This document shows positions 1 to 10,556 of a stretch of 64,000 bases of DNA, piece by piece; position 1 is the stretch's first letter; each line of letters opens with the position of its first letter. Location of the stretch: assembly GCA_037893245.1 (NCBI GenBank), contig JBAIAA010000352.1, positions 1,240,001 through 1,304,000 of the forward strand. The letters run 5' to 3'. Source of the stretch: Crossaster papposus. Its lineage: Eukaryota; Echinodermata; Asteroidea; Velatida; Solasteridae. The position numbers were made by a program, and so were the translations under genes. Below the pieces are notes generated by a model. That model was not told where the DNA came from. It searched no databases and worked only from the letters and a program-made list of their open reading frames with translations.

Positions 1-100
1 ACTCTAATATCAGTCGCTTCCATGGTATTTATCACAGAAATGGCCGGCCAGGCTATGCGCTAGCGTGTAAAAAAAAATTCCGCGGCCTGGAAAAAGAAAG

Positions 101-128
101 TTCATGTACCCCGTGGGGTACATGAACT
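101..128. repeat. Short perfect-arm palindrome
   Basis: Two 13-base arms (GTTCATGTACCCC and its reverse complement) are separated by two bases. The rest of 1-250 shows no gene; it has scattered CATG-rich sequence only. Confidence 0.6.
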
Positions 129-261
129 CATGTACCACGCGTACTCAGCGTACATCACTCATACCATGCTCATACATCGGCACACTCGGATACATGCGTT
201 TTTGTGGCATGTCACGTGAACGCTTCTCGACCAATAAAAATTCACAATCTATTGCCGTGGT

Positions 262-496
262 ATAACAATAGTAGTTGGTTTGTAATCTACGAATGGTTTG
301 CGCAAACCTTTGAACGATGCACATGCGTGCATATGAGCTGGTAATTGATTGGTTGCTGTGCGTGACATGATTCAGCTGCAATTGGCTGAACAAGAACGTA
401 ACCTGAATGCTGATTGTGGTCGCAATTCAAATTTTGGACTCGGCAAATTTGGGGCTGCAATCGCAATCTTAAAATATTGTTTTCTTGGACTATATA
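262..496. repeat. Duplicated flank block, copy 1 of 3
   Basis: A block of about 230 bases beginning near AGTAGTTGGTTTGTAATC and running into a mariner-like MITE. Near-identical blocks occur at about 9448-9666 and, shortened, at 23745-23940. They mark the upstream ends of larger duplicated units that carry the GPCR genes. No coding content is supported. Confidence 0.7.
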
Positions 497-919
497 CAGG
501 GTGGCCCATATTAAAAAACAGACGAGCATACTTCCACTACCCTAAGATTTAAAACTCTACATTGTATACCAATGGATGAAGAATGTTTCTAGAGGAAAAA
601 TGATACCAAGATATCTCGATTTAGGCTAGTAGTTTCAGCTCAAGACCCTGTTTTGTAAAGCACAGCCGAGTCAGTGGTCCTTTCGCACCGAGAAATAACT
701 AAAACGTGGTTTAGTTATTTTTTGATGTGAAAGAACCAGTGACTTCACTTCACTAAATAGAATCTGGAGCTAAAACTACTAGTCCGAATTGAGACATCTT
801 GGTATCATTGTTCTTTAAGAAACATTCTCCATCCGTTGGTATAGGTAGTTTTGGCCTCAGGGTAGTGGAAGTATTCTTGTTCGTTGTGATATTATTGTAC
901 ATTTTTTTAGGCCACCCTG
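497..919. mobile_element. Mariner-like MITE (CAGGGTGGCC family), copy 1
   Basis: The ends are CAGGGTGGCC and GGCCACCCTG, flanked by TA on both sides (TATA|CAGGG...CCCTG|TATA), as expected for a TA target duplication of Tc1/mariner-type non-autonomous elements. The interior has an imperfect palindrome around AAAACGTGGTTTAGTTATTT. Further copies are at 9667, 23941 and 59894. The superfamily is inferred from termini only. Confidence 0.65.
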
Positions 920-940
920 TATAGCATTGAGAGTATTAAC

Positions 941-1939
941 ATTCTATACGCATCCACTCGCCGACATCATTAAGCACCATACCAATGTCAAATTTCATTT
1001 CTACGCTGACGACACCCAGGTGTATATTACCTGTGATCCTAGAGACCCAAATGATGTGAAACATGCTTTGTCGACATTGACCACTTGTATTCTTGAAATC
1101 AAAACATGGATGACGCATAATATGCTGCAATTAAATGACACTAAAACTGAATTCTTTGTTGCTGTCACTCCAACATTATCACATACGTTGCGGGACATCT
1201 CTCTCAAGATTGGTAATATTGTCATCAGGCCATCCACCTCCGTCAGAAATCTTGGTGTGGAATTTAACCAAAATATGAACATGTCCACCCATGTGACTTC
1301 GATTTGTCGTTCACTAAACTTCCATATCCGCAATTTATCTCAAATTAGAATGTTTATTGACCAGACTACTTGCCATCACGCCGTTCGTGCTCTTGTTACA
1401 TCGCGTTGGGATTATGCTAACTCTCTCCTTCATGGTATAAATGTTTCTGATATCAAACGTCTTCAGCGTCTCCAAAATCGTGCAGCCAAACTTGTTTTCC
1501 AGGCTAAAAAGTATGATCTTGCGTCGCCATATCTCAAACAACTCCATTGGTTGCCTGTCCACTCGCGTATTGTGTTTAAGATTTTAACTGTTGTATACAA
1601 ATGTTTCACCAATCAGGCACCAACGTATCTTTCAGACCTCATCATTCCCTATCAATCGAAGAAATCCGGACTTCGCTCAGGCGATGATGATAGACTAGTT
1701 ACGGTACCTAAAACCAACACTCTGTCTGGTGACAAGGGTTTTTACGCTGCTGGTCCTAAGCTATGGAATAACTTGCCTCACTGCATCCGTCATGCCACAT
1801 CATTAACAAAGTTCAAGAAAGATCTTAAGACTTTTCTATTTTAATTGGTTTAGTTTTTGTCCCTTGTATTTTGTTAAGCGCTCTGATACCAGTTTCTTCT
1901 GTGTTTGAGCGCTATATAAATGCTTACATTATTATTATT
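941..1939 (+). mobile_element. 5'-truncated non-LTR retrotransposon (CR1/L2-like)
   Basis: An open frame (927-1844) encodes the end of a reverse transcriptase and the C-terminal region. It keeps motif C (FHFYADDTQVYI) and a long tail with LQNRAAKLVF, LHWLPV and GPKLWNNLP, typical of CR1/L2/Rex1-type LINEs. The 3' end is GCGCTATATAAATG followed by an ATT microsatellite tail. The endonuclease and most of the RT are missing, as expected of 5' truncation. The paralogous locus near 10270 lacks it, so the insertion point lies just after position 940, with ATTAAC on both sides. The apparent start codon at 927 lies in flanking DNA, so this is not a functional gene. Confidence 0.85.
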
Positions 1940-1945
1940 ATTAAC

Positions 1946-2169
1946 ACTTAATCAGGTGAGTTTGTATGCACCTTTCTTTCAGTTTTAAGCACCTTTGCTG
2001 CTTCAAATGACAAACATACACAACTGACAACCTGCTCCAACGGAACCCAGACAAAGTTGACCATTTTTGGTTTTTAGATTATTTTTTTGGTTTTTATTCT
2101 CTATAGGTTCTTATTTGTAAAATGATGTATCATTCACATATGTCCCTCGGCCCTATCTCTTGTAATAGT
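1946..2169. other. Duplicated GPCR flank, no gene seen
   Basis: Non-coding flank aligned by eye with 10260-10510. It contains no convincing coding sequence. Confidence 0.5.
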
Positions 2170-2233
2170 TTTCAAGATGCTTATTTACTTCATTTGATAG
2201 AGTGGAGCTGTCTTCGTAGCTATCACCCATCAT
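2170..2233 (-). pseudogene. N-terminal relic of a GPCR gene
   Basis: The reverse strand reads MMGDSYEDSSTLSNEVNKHL before homology ends. This matches the start of the full receptors in the array (MADGYQEDNSTLSTELNKHL), and the upstream flank is the same as that of copy 3. Everything after the first 25 or so codons is absent. It is best read as a deletion scar from unequal exchange between tandem receptor genes. Confidence 0.7.
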
Positions 2234-3132
2234 GTGCAGTGTAGCTTGGAGCTGCATCCAACATTTTCTGCTTATAGAGCGAAGCGCGTTTGTCCTATTT
2301 CAAGATTGCTCCAGTTTTTATACTAATGGGAATATAACACCTTGAGATCTTCTAGAAGTGTGTAGTTGAAACAGAAAGTTTGGTTGACATTTCCTCCATA
2401 TTTTCCCATAATTGTATTGTTATGCATGTGATATGCAATGTATCTCGTGACAGCAGTTACTAAAGCAGACAATTAAGTTTCGCTTCTGCCATTTAGAATT
2501 AAAGTTGTTTCAGTTTTTATCATTACACAATGTATGTACAATGCGTATTTCCTTGATTGAAATTGGTTGATGTTACCAACCGATAATGAAAAGTGACAAA
2601 ACTAAAGCTTCTTTAACACTAACCCTCCCAAATCCATCAAAATCCATACCCTTGTTTTTGTTTTTTGTTGGTTTTGTTAGGGTACGGGGGAGGGGGGGGG
2701 GGAGACTTGGTCCTGCAGGCCCGGGGTGAATATATTTGGATTATGATGAATGTTGGCACTGCTGGAAGAATGGGACTGATTTTGTCCATCGTTCAGTACT
2801 GAGCTGTTGTTCATTAATATCAACCACCACTTGTCTTGAGTGGATTCGGGTGGATTTGGTCCTGTACTTAAAATGCAGTAGGGTATGGAACACCAAAGAG
2901 GCATAAACTCCAATCAACACATTGATCAGTCTTTTTTACATCGATCGTTCTTTTACATCTATTGATTGGTCCTTCCATCAATCAGGCTTTTACATCGATC
3001 GATTGGCCTTTTACATCGATCACACTTTGCAATTATGTGTCACAGTTTACATACGTAAACCTAAACTACCCTCAATCAAACACACATTTATTTCCTCTTC
3101 TCAATTGATATAGATACAAAATTATATAAGTA
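2234..3132. other. Duplicated GPCR upstream flank with simple repeats
   Basis: Shared with 10560-11640, 15150-15990 and 19113-19881. It contains a poly-G tract near 2690 and a short CTTTTACATCGATCGAT-type repeat at about 2930-3030. No coding sequence is supported; short open frames here are not conserved between the duplicates. Confidence 0.55.
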
Positions 3133-3228
3133 CTAGGCGGTCACCCGGGGTTTGTCGGTTCTCGGGTTTGTAGCTACTTCCCTGGATGGATGGGGATTGT
3201 GGATACATGTTGACTCTATCATTCCAAG

Positions 3229-3780
3229 TTCGACTCGCATTCGGGCTTCCCGTCCCCGAGTTTAAGCCCGATCGGACAAACTGTGAAAATTCGACCCTTA
3301 GATGACCTTTGACCCGACAAACGCTTTTTTTTTCAAGTTCGACTCGCATTCGGGCTTCCCGTCCCCGAGTTGAAGCCCGATCGGACAAACTTTGAAAATT
3401 CGACCCTTAGATGACCTTTGACCCGACAAACGTTTTTTTTCCAACTTCGACTCGCATTCGGGCTTCCCGTCCCCGAGTTTAAGCCCGATCGGACCAACTT
3501 TGAAAATTCGACCCTTAGATGACCTTTGACCCGACAAACGTTTTTTTTTCCAACTTCGACTCGCATTCGGGCTTCCCGTCCCCGAGTTTAAGCCCGATCG
3601 GACCAACTTCAAAAAGTTGACCCCTAGATGACCTTTGACCCGACAAACGCTTTTTTTTTCACGCTCAACTTGCATTCGGGCTTCCCGTCCCCGAGTTTAA
3701 GCCCGATAGGACAAACTTTGAAATTCGACCCTTAGACGACCTTTGACCCCGGAAGACCCGAAAAACGCTAACCCGTTTTA
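3229..3780. repeat. Tandem array, about 109-bp unit, five copies
   Basis: Units begin with TTCGACTCGCATTCGGGC at 3229, 3338, 3446 and 3555, with a diverged unit at about 3665. Each contains TAGATGACCTTTGACCC or a close variant. The array lies inside the Helitron and grades into the related 144-bp array. Confidence 0.85.
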
Positions 3781-3842
3781 TTTTTGCCACGCTCACCTCG
3801 CATCGAGCATTGCGATCACCGAGTTTAAGCACGATCCGACCA

Positions 3843-4850
3843 ACTTCAAAAAGGTGCCCCTAGATGACCTTTGACCTCGTACGCTCTAGCGAATGCAAAC
3901 TGGTTCTTGCGGGGACCGAGCCGGACCCACCCACCGAGTTTGAACGCCGCACGACCCCGGGAAGGGGACGAAAAAGCGCGCACAGACTTCAAAAAGGTGA
4001 CCCCTAGATGACCTTTGACCTCGTACGCTCTAGCGAATGCAAACTGGTTCTTGCGGGGACCGAGCCGGACACACCCACCGAGTTTGAACGCCGCACGACC
4101 CCGGGAAGGGGACGAAAAAGCGCGCACAGACTTCAAAAAGGTGACCCCTAGATGACCTTTGACCTCGTACGCTCTAGCGAATGCAAACTGGTTCTTGCGG
4201 GGACCGAGCCGGACCCACCCACCGAGTTTGAACGCCGCACGACCCCGGGAAGGGGACGAAAAAGCGCGCACAGACTTCAAAAAGGTGACCCCTAGATGAC
4301 CTTTGACCTCGTACGCTCTAGCGAATGCAAACTGGTTCTTGCGGGGACCGAGCCGGACACACCCACCGAGTTTGAACGCCGCACGACCCCGGGAAGGGGA
4401 CGAAAAAGCGCGCACAGACTTCAAAAAGGTGACCCCTAGATGACCTTTGACCTCGTACGCTCTAGCGAATGCAAACTGGTTCTTGCGGGGACCGAGCCGG
4501 ACCCACCCACCGAGTTTGAACGCCGCACGACCCCGGGAAGGGGACGAAAAAGCGCGCACAGACTTCAAAAAGGTGACCCCTAGATGACCTTTGACCTCGT
4601 ACGCTCTAGCGAATGCAAACTGGTTCTTGCGGGGACCGAGCCGGACCCACCCACCGAGTTTGAACGCCGCACGACCCCGGGAAGGGGACGAAAAAGCGCG
4701 CACAGACTTCAAAAAGGTGACCCCTAGATGACCTTTGACCTCGTACGCTCTAGCGAATGCAAACTGGTTCTTGCGGGGACCGAGCCGGACCCACCCACCG
4801 AGTTTGAACGCCGCACGACCCCGGGAAGGGGACGAAAAAGCGCGCACAGA
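3843..4850. repeat. Tandem array, 144-bp unit, seven copies
   Basis: The unit starts CTTCAAAAAGGTG at 3987, 4131, 4275, 4419, 4563 and 4707, plus a first copy at 3843, so the period is exactly 144 bp. Copies are nearly identical. A C/A variant (GGACCCACCC versus GGACACACCC) alternates in the first five copies. Every copy has TGACCTTTGACCT, a perfect DR1 nuclear-receptor motif. Confidence 0.92.
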
Positions 4851-4884
4851 CACACAGACAGAGAGTAGCGTATTATTATATAGA

Positions 4885-6966
4885 TTGAATAACAAGATAT
4901 AAATGCCAGAGGTGGCAAAACCTTGTAAGCAAAACTTGTATTAGGCATGCCATTAAACAAAAACAAACGAACGGACACCATAATTATAGGAAAACAATCA
5001 TACTTCTAAGCAGTAAGAAAAATATAATACAATACTGGGCTACATGTAGGATTGCCATACCAAGTCCATTTGCACATGGATACATGAAGTTTATAATATA
5101 TTACATTAGGTACAATTTAAGTTTCTGTTTAAAAAAATTATATGACCTTGAACATCTAAGAGAGAATGGTAAATCATTCCACAATTTAGGTCCGGAGTTT
5201 TTGATGTTGTGTTGAAAAGCAGATGTTCTACGGTATGTTGCGGTATATGGAAATGTAAGTTAGTGGGCATACAACTTGTTGTAGTTATGTAAGTTACAGT
5301 TAAGTACAAATGAGTCCCCTATGAATTCCCTTTCAAATACAATCCTTGTGAAGTCTGCCTGCCTTGACCAACAAACTCATAGATTTTCAACCTTTACATG
5401 TATGTTTTATTTTGACAACAAAAAATGACTTTAGGCTGTTATTTCAGTCGTATGAATCCTGGTAATCTGCAGACCACATTCAAGTTAAAATCAATGAAAC
5501 ATTTTTTAATAATGAAAAATTACAATTTAAAAATAAATCTATATTTGAGTAAAACTCAAAAGGTATTGACTAAGTATCTTTAACCAGTTTGCATCGGATG
5601 GCGTGTACCGGTTCCCACGAATGCTGGCCTGAACCTGTCTCGGATCGAGGTTCATGAAAAATAATCTCGCGCCTGGGCCCGGTCAATGTCAAATAATCTT
5701 GGCGCGAACTGGTTAAAAAGCACAAAGGTAGATTTCATTGTGAAATGTACTTGTAATCTCTGTCTGTGATAGACAATATGGGTTTGTGCTTATTTCAGAT
5801 GAACATATTTACAAATTACAAGTATAAAAGAAGTATGCATCTGTACATTTACTTACTTATTTACAACTTCAGTAACATAATAATAATAATAATAATTACA
5901 TTTATATAGCCCGCATTCCATAAAAATATGTTCATGTGCGCTAATCACTTGAGCATTACTGAAACATTTGTTATTCTATTTAAACAAAATTCTTACAAGT
6001 TCTTGTTGAACAGAAATGAAATATAAACATTAATTGTTTTATAAAAAAATATGTGGGCTTGAAATGTCTGAAGTTTAGACTTGTGTGGTAGGTCCTATAT
6101 AGTCGGCAATATATCGTCACTAAAAATATGTAGTATGTACTAAGAATACGCAGTGGCTATCATTATGTCAGTTGACGATCTGATTTCTTGACTTAACTCA
6201 GCCTGACATTTAAAAAAATATCTGGTTACCGCTCTTGGAACCAGACTATTTGATAGTCAGGTTCAAAGAGTAAAAGGTTCAGAGTATTGTCAATGTCGGG
6301 CTGGGTAAGTCGGGGAATCAGATGATCAACTGCTGTAACGAGTCACTGCAAAAAGAATATCCCTAAAGAGAGAACACATTGTATTGACATTTTATAGTGA
6401 GCTTTTCAGTATTTTGCCAACATTTTGTTCAGTATCAATATGTGTTATCAGATCATTTGTTAGGTTTGGTACCACAAATACATATGTTTAACTGGAATAT
6501 CACCCAAGCCTAATCAAAACAAATTTGAATATACCGGAGCTCGAATAATGTTTCTACGTTGATTTGAGAGGTGGATATAACAGTAAGTTCTGAGTTCATG
6601 CTTCCTTGCATTGAAATCTCAGCATCAGTCAATCCTGGATCATTGTTACTGACAACTTGCATCTTTCGAAAAGAGAATTCCACATGGTGTCTCTGCAAAC
6701 CCTCACTACTTTATCCTGGATCATTGTTACTGAAAACTTGCAAGTGTTGCTGGCACTCTGACCTCTGCTACCCTTGCAGGAATGGGTGGGATTAAGTCAG
6801 TCACCCTGGAACATTGTTCTTGAGTGACTCCCTGCTGGTTCTTGATGTGCATAATACTGCTCTTAATCTTATGGCACTTGACTGTTGTGCCTGGAACATT
6901 GTTTGAGAGTTACTTACAAGGTGATTGTTGACTATATGTACCTGCTGACTGTGCACACTGCTGACC
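4885..6966. other. GPCR copy 1 downstream flank
   Basis: Duplicated flank shared with 11640-13636, 16000-17576 and 19882-21859. It contains a TTAA-flanked MITE (5584-5712), the 3' tail of a LINE or SINE with (AAT)n at about 5877-5945, and a foldback region at about 6190-6320. From about 6600 to 6966 the DNA still resembles the repeated C-tail of the receptor, although it lies beyond the stop codon. Confidence 0.55.
5584..5712. mobile_element. TTAA-flanked MITE, family A (short form)
   Basis: The ends are CCAGTTTGCATCGG and GGCGCGAACTGG, flanked by TTAA on both sides. The same insertion recurs at 11961-12090, 16293-16422 and 20575-20704, so it predates the segmental duplication. TTAA duplications suggest a piggyBac-like mobiliser; that is inference. 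Confidence 0.75.
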
Positions 6967-8403
6967 TTACATGGATGGTTTGCACTCATCAGTTACCAGA
7001 TAACATTGTTCTTGACAATCTTCCAATGATTGACTCCCTTCTGGTTCTGGATGTGTATACTCCTGCCCTTGTGATGATGGCTCGGTGCCAGTCAACCCAG
7101 GACATTGATCCTGAGTACTTGCAAGTGACTGCTGGCTCTCTGCTGGTTCTGGATGTAGACACTGTTCCCTTTGCATGGATGGCTTGCAGTCAGTCAGACT
7201 AGAGCATTTTTTCTGGGGAGAACTTGTAAGCTCTGGGGTCTCCGCTGGTTCTGCATGTACCTCAACATGCACTTTAACATGCTGCCGACTGTGAATGGAT
7301 GCCTGCTGACTCTCTGGGTGTTGTGCATGCTCTTGGCTTGGTGGCTTGCTGTTGCTTGGTCTGGCAGCACGCTGCTCTTGGTCATTTTCTGCCTGTGGAA
7401 TCACACGAAGCTCAATCTGCTTCCCTGGCTGCGATGATCGGCTGGGATTCCATCTTGGGCAGCAACGACAGCACAGTTTGAGAAATGAGAAAGCCTTGAC
7501 TACAGCTGCACGATAGTCTGCGTTTGTGGCACTGTAGACTAGGGAATTGATTGAACTATTGATAAGCTCAAGAATTGTATGACATATAGACAGAATGTAA
7601 ATTGTTTCTGCAAGTTGTAAAAGTTCAACAACCTGTAAATATGTACCGGAATGTATGGAATACTTTCTTAGCACAATTAAAAGAATTGACTCTGCAGTGC
7701 GTATTGACTTCAAAATGAAGAAAACAGCAGTATTGATGATCACCATACAGAGGACCTTGCCTGCTCGCTTGGGACGGTTTGGCAACAGGGCTGATTGTCT
7801 GCGCACTTTCACTACCACATAGATGTACAAAGCAAGAGTTGCTATCAAGCAAACAAGGGCAATAATGGAATTAATCCAAATGACGACATAATCAAAGCTA
7901 GTCTCTGGTAAGAATATCAGAATCACACCAACAATGATTGTAGGCACCCAGAGTCCTGCAGATATCTTTGCTGCTCGAGATTTAGAGGCTTTTTCTTTGT
8001 GTGTCAGAGGATTACGCACTGCAGAGAATCTCTCAGCTGCTATGGTAACCACAAAGAAATGAGAAACAGCAAGAAGCGTGTATCTGACAACTCCATATAC
8101 TTTTTGCCCAAGGAAGTTGTACTTGATGGGTGAACACAATGCAAATATAAAGTCACTTGTAAGGAAGAGCGAGTCGGCCACAGCCAGATTGGATAAGTAG
8201 ATGTTGATGATTGTACGCATGGACTTCACTCGAAAGACTGTGAAAAGAAACACAAAGTTGAAGAGGATGCCGATTGGTGCAATGATTTCAGCACTTAACC
8301 ATATTATTTGGTATGTTCTGTCTGCACTCTTGTAAAAGCTCTCAAGATGCTTGTTTAATTCAGTTGACAGAGTAGAGTTGTCTTCTTGGTAGCCATCAGC
8401 CAT
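6967..8403 (-). CDS. Class A (rhodopsin-like) GPCR, tandem copy 1, intact
   Basis: A single-exon, 478-residue seven-transmembrane receptor of the plasma membrane; ligand unknown. Helices lie at about 36-59, 65-90, 103-127, 147-165, 176-200, 214-246 and 262-291. Class A landmarks are N48 in TM1, LAVAD with D76 in TM2, ERF (124-126) in place of DRY, and NSLVY (286-290) in place of NPxxY. A short extracellular N-terminus has an N-glycosylation site (NST, 9-11). I see no cysteine in the second extracellular loop to pair with C90, which is unusual. After a palmitoylation-type CCRCC cluster comes a long Ser/Gln-rich tail of imperfect repeats. The start is a true ATG, shared with copies 2 and 4. The family resembles the rapidly expanded receptor lineages of echinoderms; subfamily is not assignable. 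Confidence 0.88.
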   Translation of the reverse strand: MADGYQEDNSTLSTELNKHLESFYKSADRTYQIIWLSAEIIAPIGILFNFVFLFTVFRVKSMRTIINIYLSNLAVADSLFLTSDFIFALCSPIKYNFLGQKVYGVVRYTLLAVSHFFVVTIAAERFSAVRNPLTHKEKASKSRAAKISAGLWVPTIIVGVILIFLPETSFDYVVIWINSIIALVCLIATLALYIYVVVKVRRQSALLPNRPKRAGKVLCMVIINTAVFFILKSIRTAESILLIVLRKYSIHSGTYLQVVELLQLAETIYILSICHTILELINSSINSLVYSATNADYRAAVVKAFSFLKLCCRCCPRWNPSRSSQPGKQIELRVIPQAENDQEQRAARPSNSKPPSQEHAQHPESQQASIHSRQHVKVHVEVHAEPAETPELTSSPQKKCSSLTDCKPSMQREQCLHPEPAESQQSLASTQDQCPGLTGTEPSSQGQEYTHPEPEGSQSLEDCQEQCYLVTDECKPSM

Positions 8404-9447
8404 AGTTCATGTACAGTGTAGCATTTCCAATATTATTTGCAGATGCAGCGCAGGTATTCTTGTTGTAAGAACACTAACAGAGAATTTTTGAGGAGTTTGC
8501 AGTTGAAACTGAAAGCTGCAGTTTGTCTTCTCCCCTTTTATATATTCTCTCTGTTTATTTATTATAAATTTTACCAACACTTTCTCTTGTGACAACACTG
8601 ACTATGCAGCGTTTATAAATTACGTTGGTGATGAAGGAAACAAAAACAGTATTCAATTTACATCACCCCGACGCAAATTGAATCATTTGGTTGTGGAACT
8701 CGCTGCTATTGGGATTTTAACCATAGCCAAACCCTGGCTAGTAATAATGCATCTGCAATAGAAAGCAGGAGGCTGTGGGTTTGAGTCCCACCCAAGTGAT
8801 ATTTGTGTTTATAAAAAACGTTGGTAGCTACGGGTAAAATACTTTGGGTCATGCACAGGGAAGATGGGTTAGTCCGTAAAGAAGGGGTTCAAAAGTGTGG
8901 CATTTTTTTAATGTCCTGGTTACACCTGGGGCCAATTACATAAGCACAAAAATGTGCTTAGCACAAAAAGGTCTTGCTCAGCAAAAACAGGTTATCGGCC
9001 AAAACTCCACATGCTTTTCATTCAAAGCAAAAACCAGCTGAATACCAGTTACAAACAATAAACATCATCTGAAATGTTGGTTTGTAACCCTGTTTTTTCC
9101 CAAGGAAGAATGTTCATACTCAGCAAATTTTGGTGCTCACACGTTTTATGAAATTGGCTCCTGGTCTAGTAATTTACCAAACAAGTGTCACTGAAATTGA
9201 CTTCAAACTTTTTATAAAATTTGTTTTGCAGGTACTTTGCTTTATGTAAATCACTCTTAGAAATAGAAGGCATCAACTTAAAGAATGTGTGCTGAATGTA
9301 AAAATAATATTTTAATGTCAAATGTAACAGGGGCATGAAAAATAAGACCCCTAATGAAAGGACAGTCCCGGATAGAAAATAATAAAAGAATGTCATTGCC
9401 AAAGATACGCGTCAGAGATGCATGTTTGCAAATGTCCATTAGTAGTT
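8404..9447. other. GPCR copy 1 upstream region
   Basis: The first 250 bases are shared with the 5' flanks of copies 2 and 4 and probably include the promoter. Around 8750-8800 is a tRNA-like B-box relic (GGGTTTGAGTCCC) also found at 23630-23650. A Harbinger-type MITE follows at 8929-9162. No coding sequence is supported. Confidence 0.5.
8929..9162. mobile_element. MITE with GGGGCCAATT-type ends
   Basis: The terminal segments GGGGCCAATTACATAAGC and TTTTATGAAATTGGCTCC are imperfect inverted repeats. The related element at 24481-24726 has cleaner ends. The terminal sequence is typical of Harbinger-like non-autonomous elements; this classification is tentative. Confidence 0.5.
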
Positions 9448-9666
9448 GGTTCGTAATCTACGAATGGTGTGCGCAATCCTTTGAACGATGCACATGCGTG
9501 CATTGGAGCTGGTATTGATTGGTTGCTGTGCATGACATGATTCAGCTGCAATTGGCTGAACAAGAAAGTAACCTGAATGCTGATTATGGTCGCAACTCAA
9601 ATTTTTGACTCGGCAAATTTGAAGCTGCAATCGCAATTATAAAATATTGTTTTCTTGGACTATATA
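9448..9666. repeat. Duplicated flank block, copy 2 of 3
   Basis: Nearly identical to 262-496, again ending at a CAGGGTGGCC MITE. It marks the beginning of the second duplicated unit. Confidence 0.7.
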
Positions 9667-10253
9667 CAGGGTGGCCCATTAAACAAATCAGACAAGCATA
9701 CTTTCACTACCCTGAGGCCAAAACTACCTACATTGTATAACAATGGATGGACAATCTTTCTAGAAGAAAAATTACACCAAGATATCTCGATTTGGGCTAG
9801 TAGTTTTAGCTCAAGACCCTGTTTTGTGAAGCACAGCCGAGTCAGTGGTCCTTTCGCACCGAGAAATAACTAAAACGTGGTTTAGTTATTTTTGTGTGCG
9901 AAAGAACCACTGACTTTACTTCACTAAATAGAATCTGGAGCTAAAACTACTAGTCCGAATTGAGACACCTTGGTTTCATCGTTCTTTAAGAAACATTCTC
10001 CATCCGTTGGTATAGGTAGTTTTGGCCTCAGGGTAGTGGAAGTATGTGTGACCCAGCACGAGTAAATGAGACACTTTGCGGCAAAAATGAAAATTGAGAT
10101 TTTGATTTCATCATTTAAAGCTAGTTTAGCTTTAAATGATGAAATCAAAATCTCAAATTTTATTTTTGCCTCAAAGTGTCTCATTTACTCGTGCTGGGTC
10201 ACATATGCTTGTCCGTTGTGATATTATTGTACAATTGTTTTTAGGCCACCCTG
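9667..10253. mobile_element. Mariner-like MITE copy 2 with nested foldback
   Basis: The ends CAGGGTGGCC and GGCCACCCTG, with TA flanks, match the element at 497-919. It is longer because a second element (10048-10202) sits inside its right part. Confidence 0.65.
10048..10202. mobile_element. Foldback element nested in MITE
   Basis: A nearly perfect hairpin of about 155 bp: GTGACCCAGCACGAGTAAAT at one end and its complement at the other, with AAATGATGAAATCAAAAT-type inner arms. A relative lies at 24019-24146, nested in another copy of the same host MITE but at a different position. Confidence 0.75.
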
Positions 10254-10507
10254 TATCATTGATAGTACTAACACTTAATCAATTGAGTTTGTATGCACCT
10301 TTCTTTCGGTTTTGAGCACCTTTGCTGCTTCAAATGACAAACATGCGCAACTGACAATTGGTGTATGTGTGACCTGCTTCAACGGAACCAAGACAAAGTT
10401 GACAATTTTAGTTATTTAGATTTTGCTTTTTTTTTTATCTAGGTTCTCAACTTTAAAATTATGTATTATTTTATACATATGTAACCCCACCCTATCTCTT
10501 GTAATAG

Positions 10508-10556
10508 TTTTCAAGATGCTTGTTTACTTCATTCGATAGAGTGGCCATCACCCATG
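10508..10556 (-). pseudogene. N-terminal relic of a GPCR gene
   Basis: Equivalent to the relic at 2170-2233 but with a further internal deletion: the start codon context and the STLSNEVNKHLEN-like codons remain, then homology stops. The upstream flank continues as in copy 3. Confidence 0.6.

Larger units (their letters stand above)
3133..4884 (-). mobile_element. Non-autonomous Helitron with tandem-repeat core
   Basis: Read on the minus strand the element begins TCTATATAATAATACGC and ends GACCGCCTAG, inserted between A and T. These are the hallmarks of Helitrons (5' TC, 3' CTRR, AT target, no target duplication). The paralogous flank at 19871-19890 (TATATAAGTATTGAATAAC) is an exact empty site. 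Inside are two tandem arrays (about 109 bp and 144 bp units) and no transposase, so it is non-autonomous. The 349-residue frame through the 144-bp array is an artefact of a period divisible by three. Confidence 0.85.

Noticed and set aside
3229..4850. CRISPR-like regular repeats
   Set aside because: Units are directly adjacent with no unique spacers, and the genome is eukaryotic.
3846..4895. 349-residue repetitive open frame (RAFSSPSRGRAAFKLGG repeats)
   Set aside because: The 144-bp period is a multiple of three, so stops are avoided by chance; it lies inside a non-autonomous Helitron.
6571..7481. Plus-strand frames across the receptor C-tail (also at 13178, 17344, 21574)
   Set aside because: Antisense readings of Ser/Gln repeats; lengths and frames are not conserved between the four copies.
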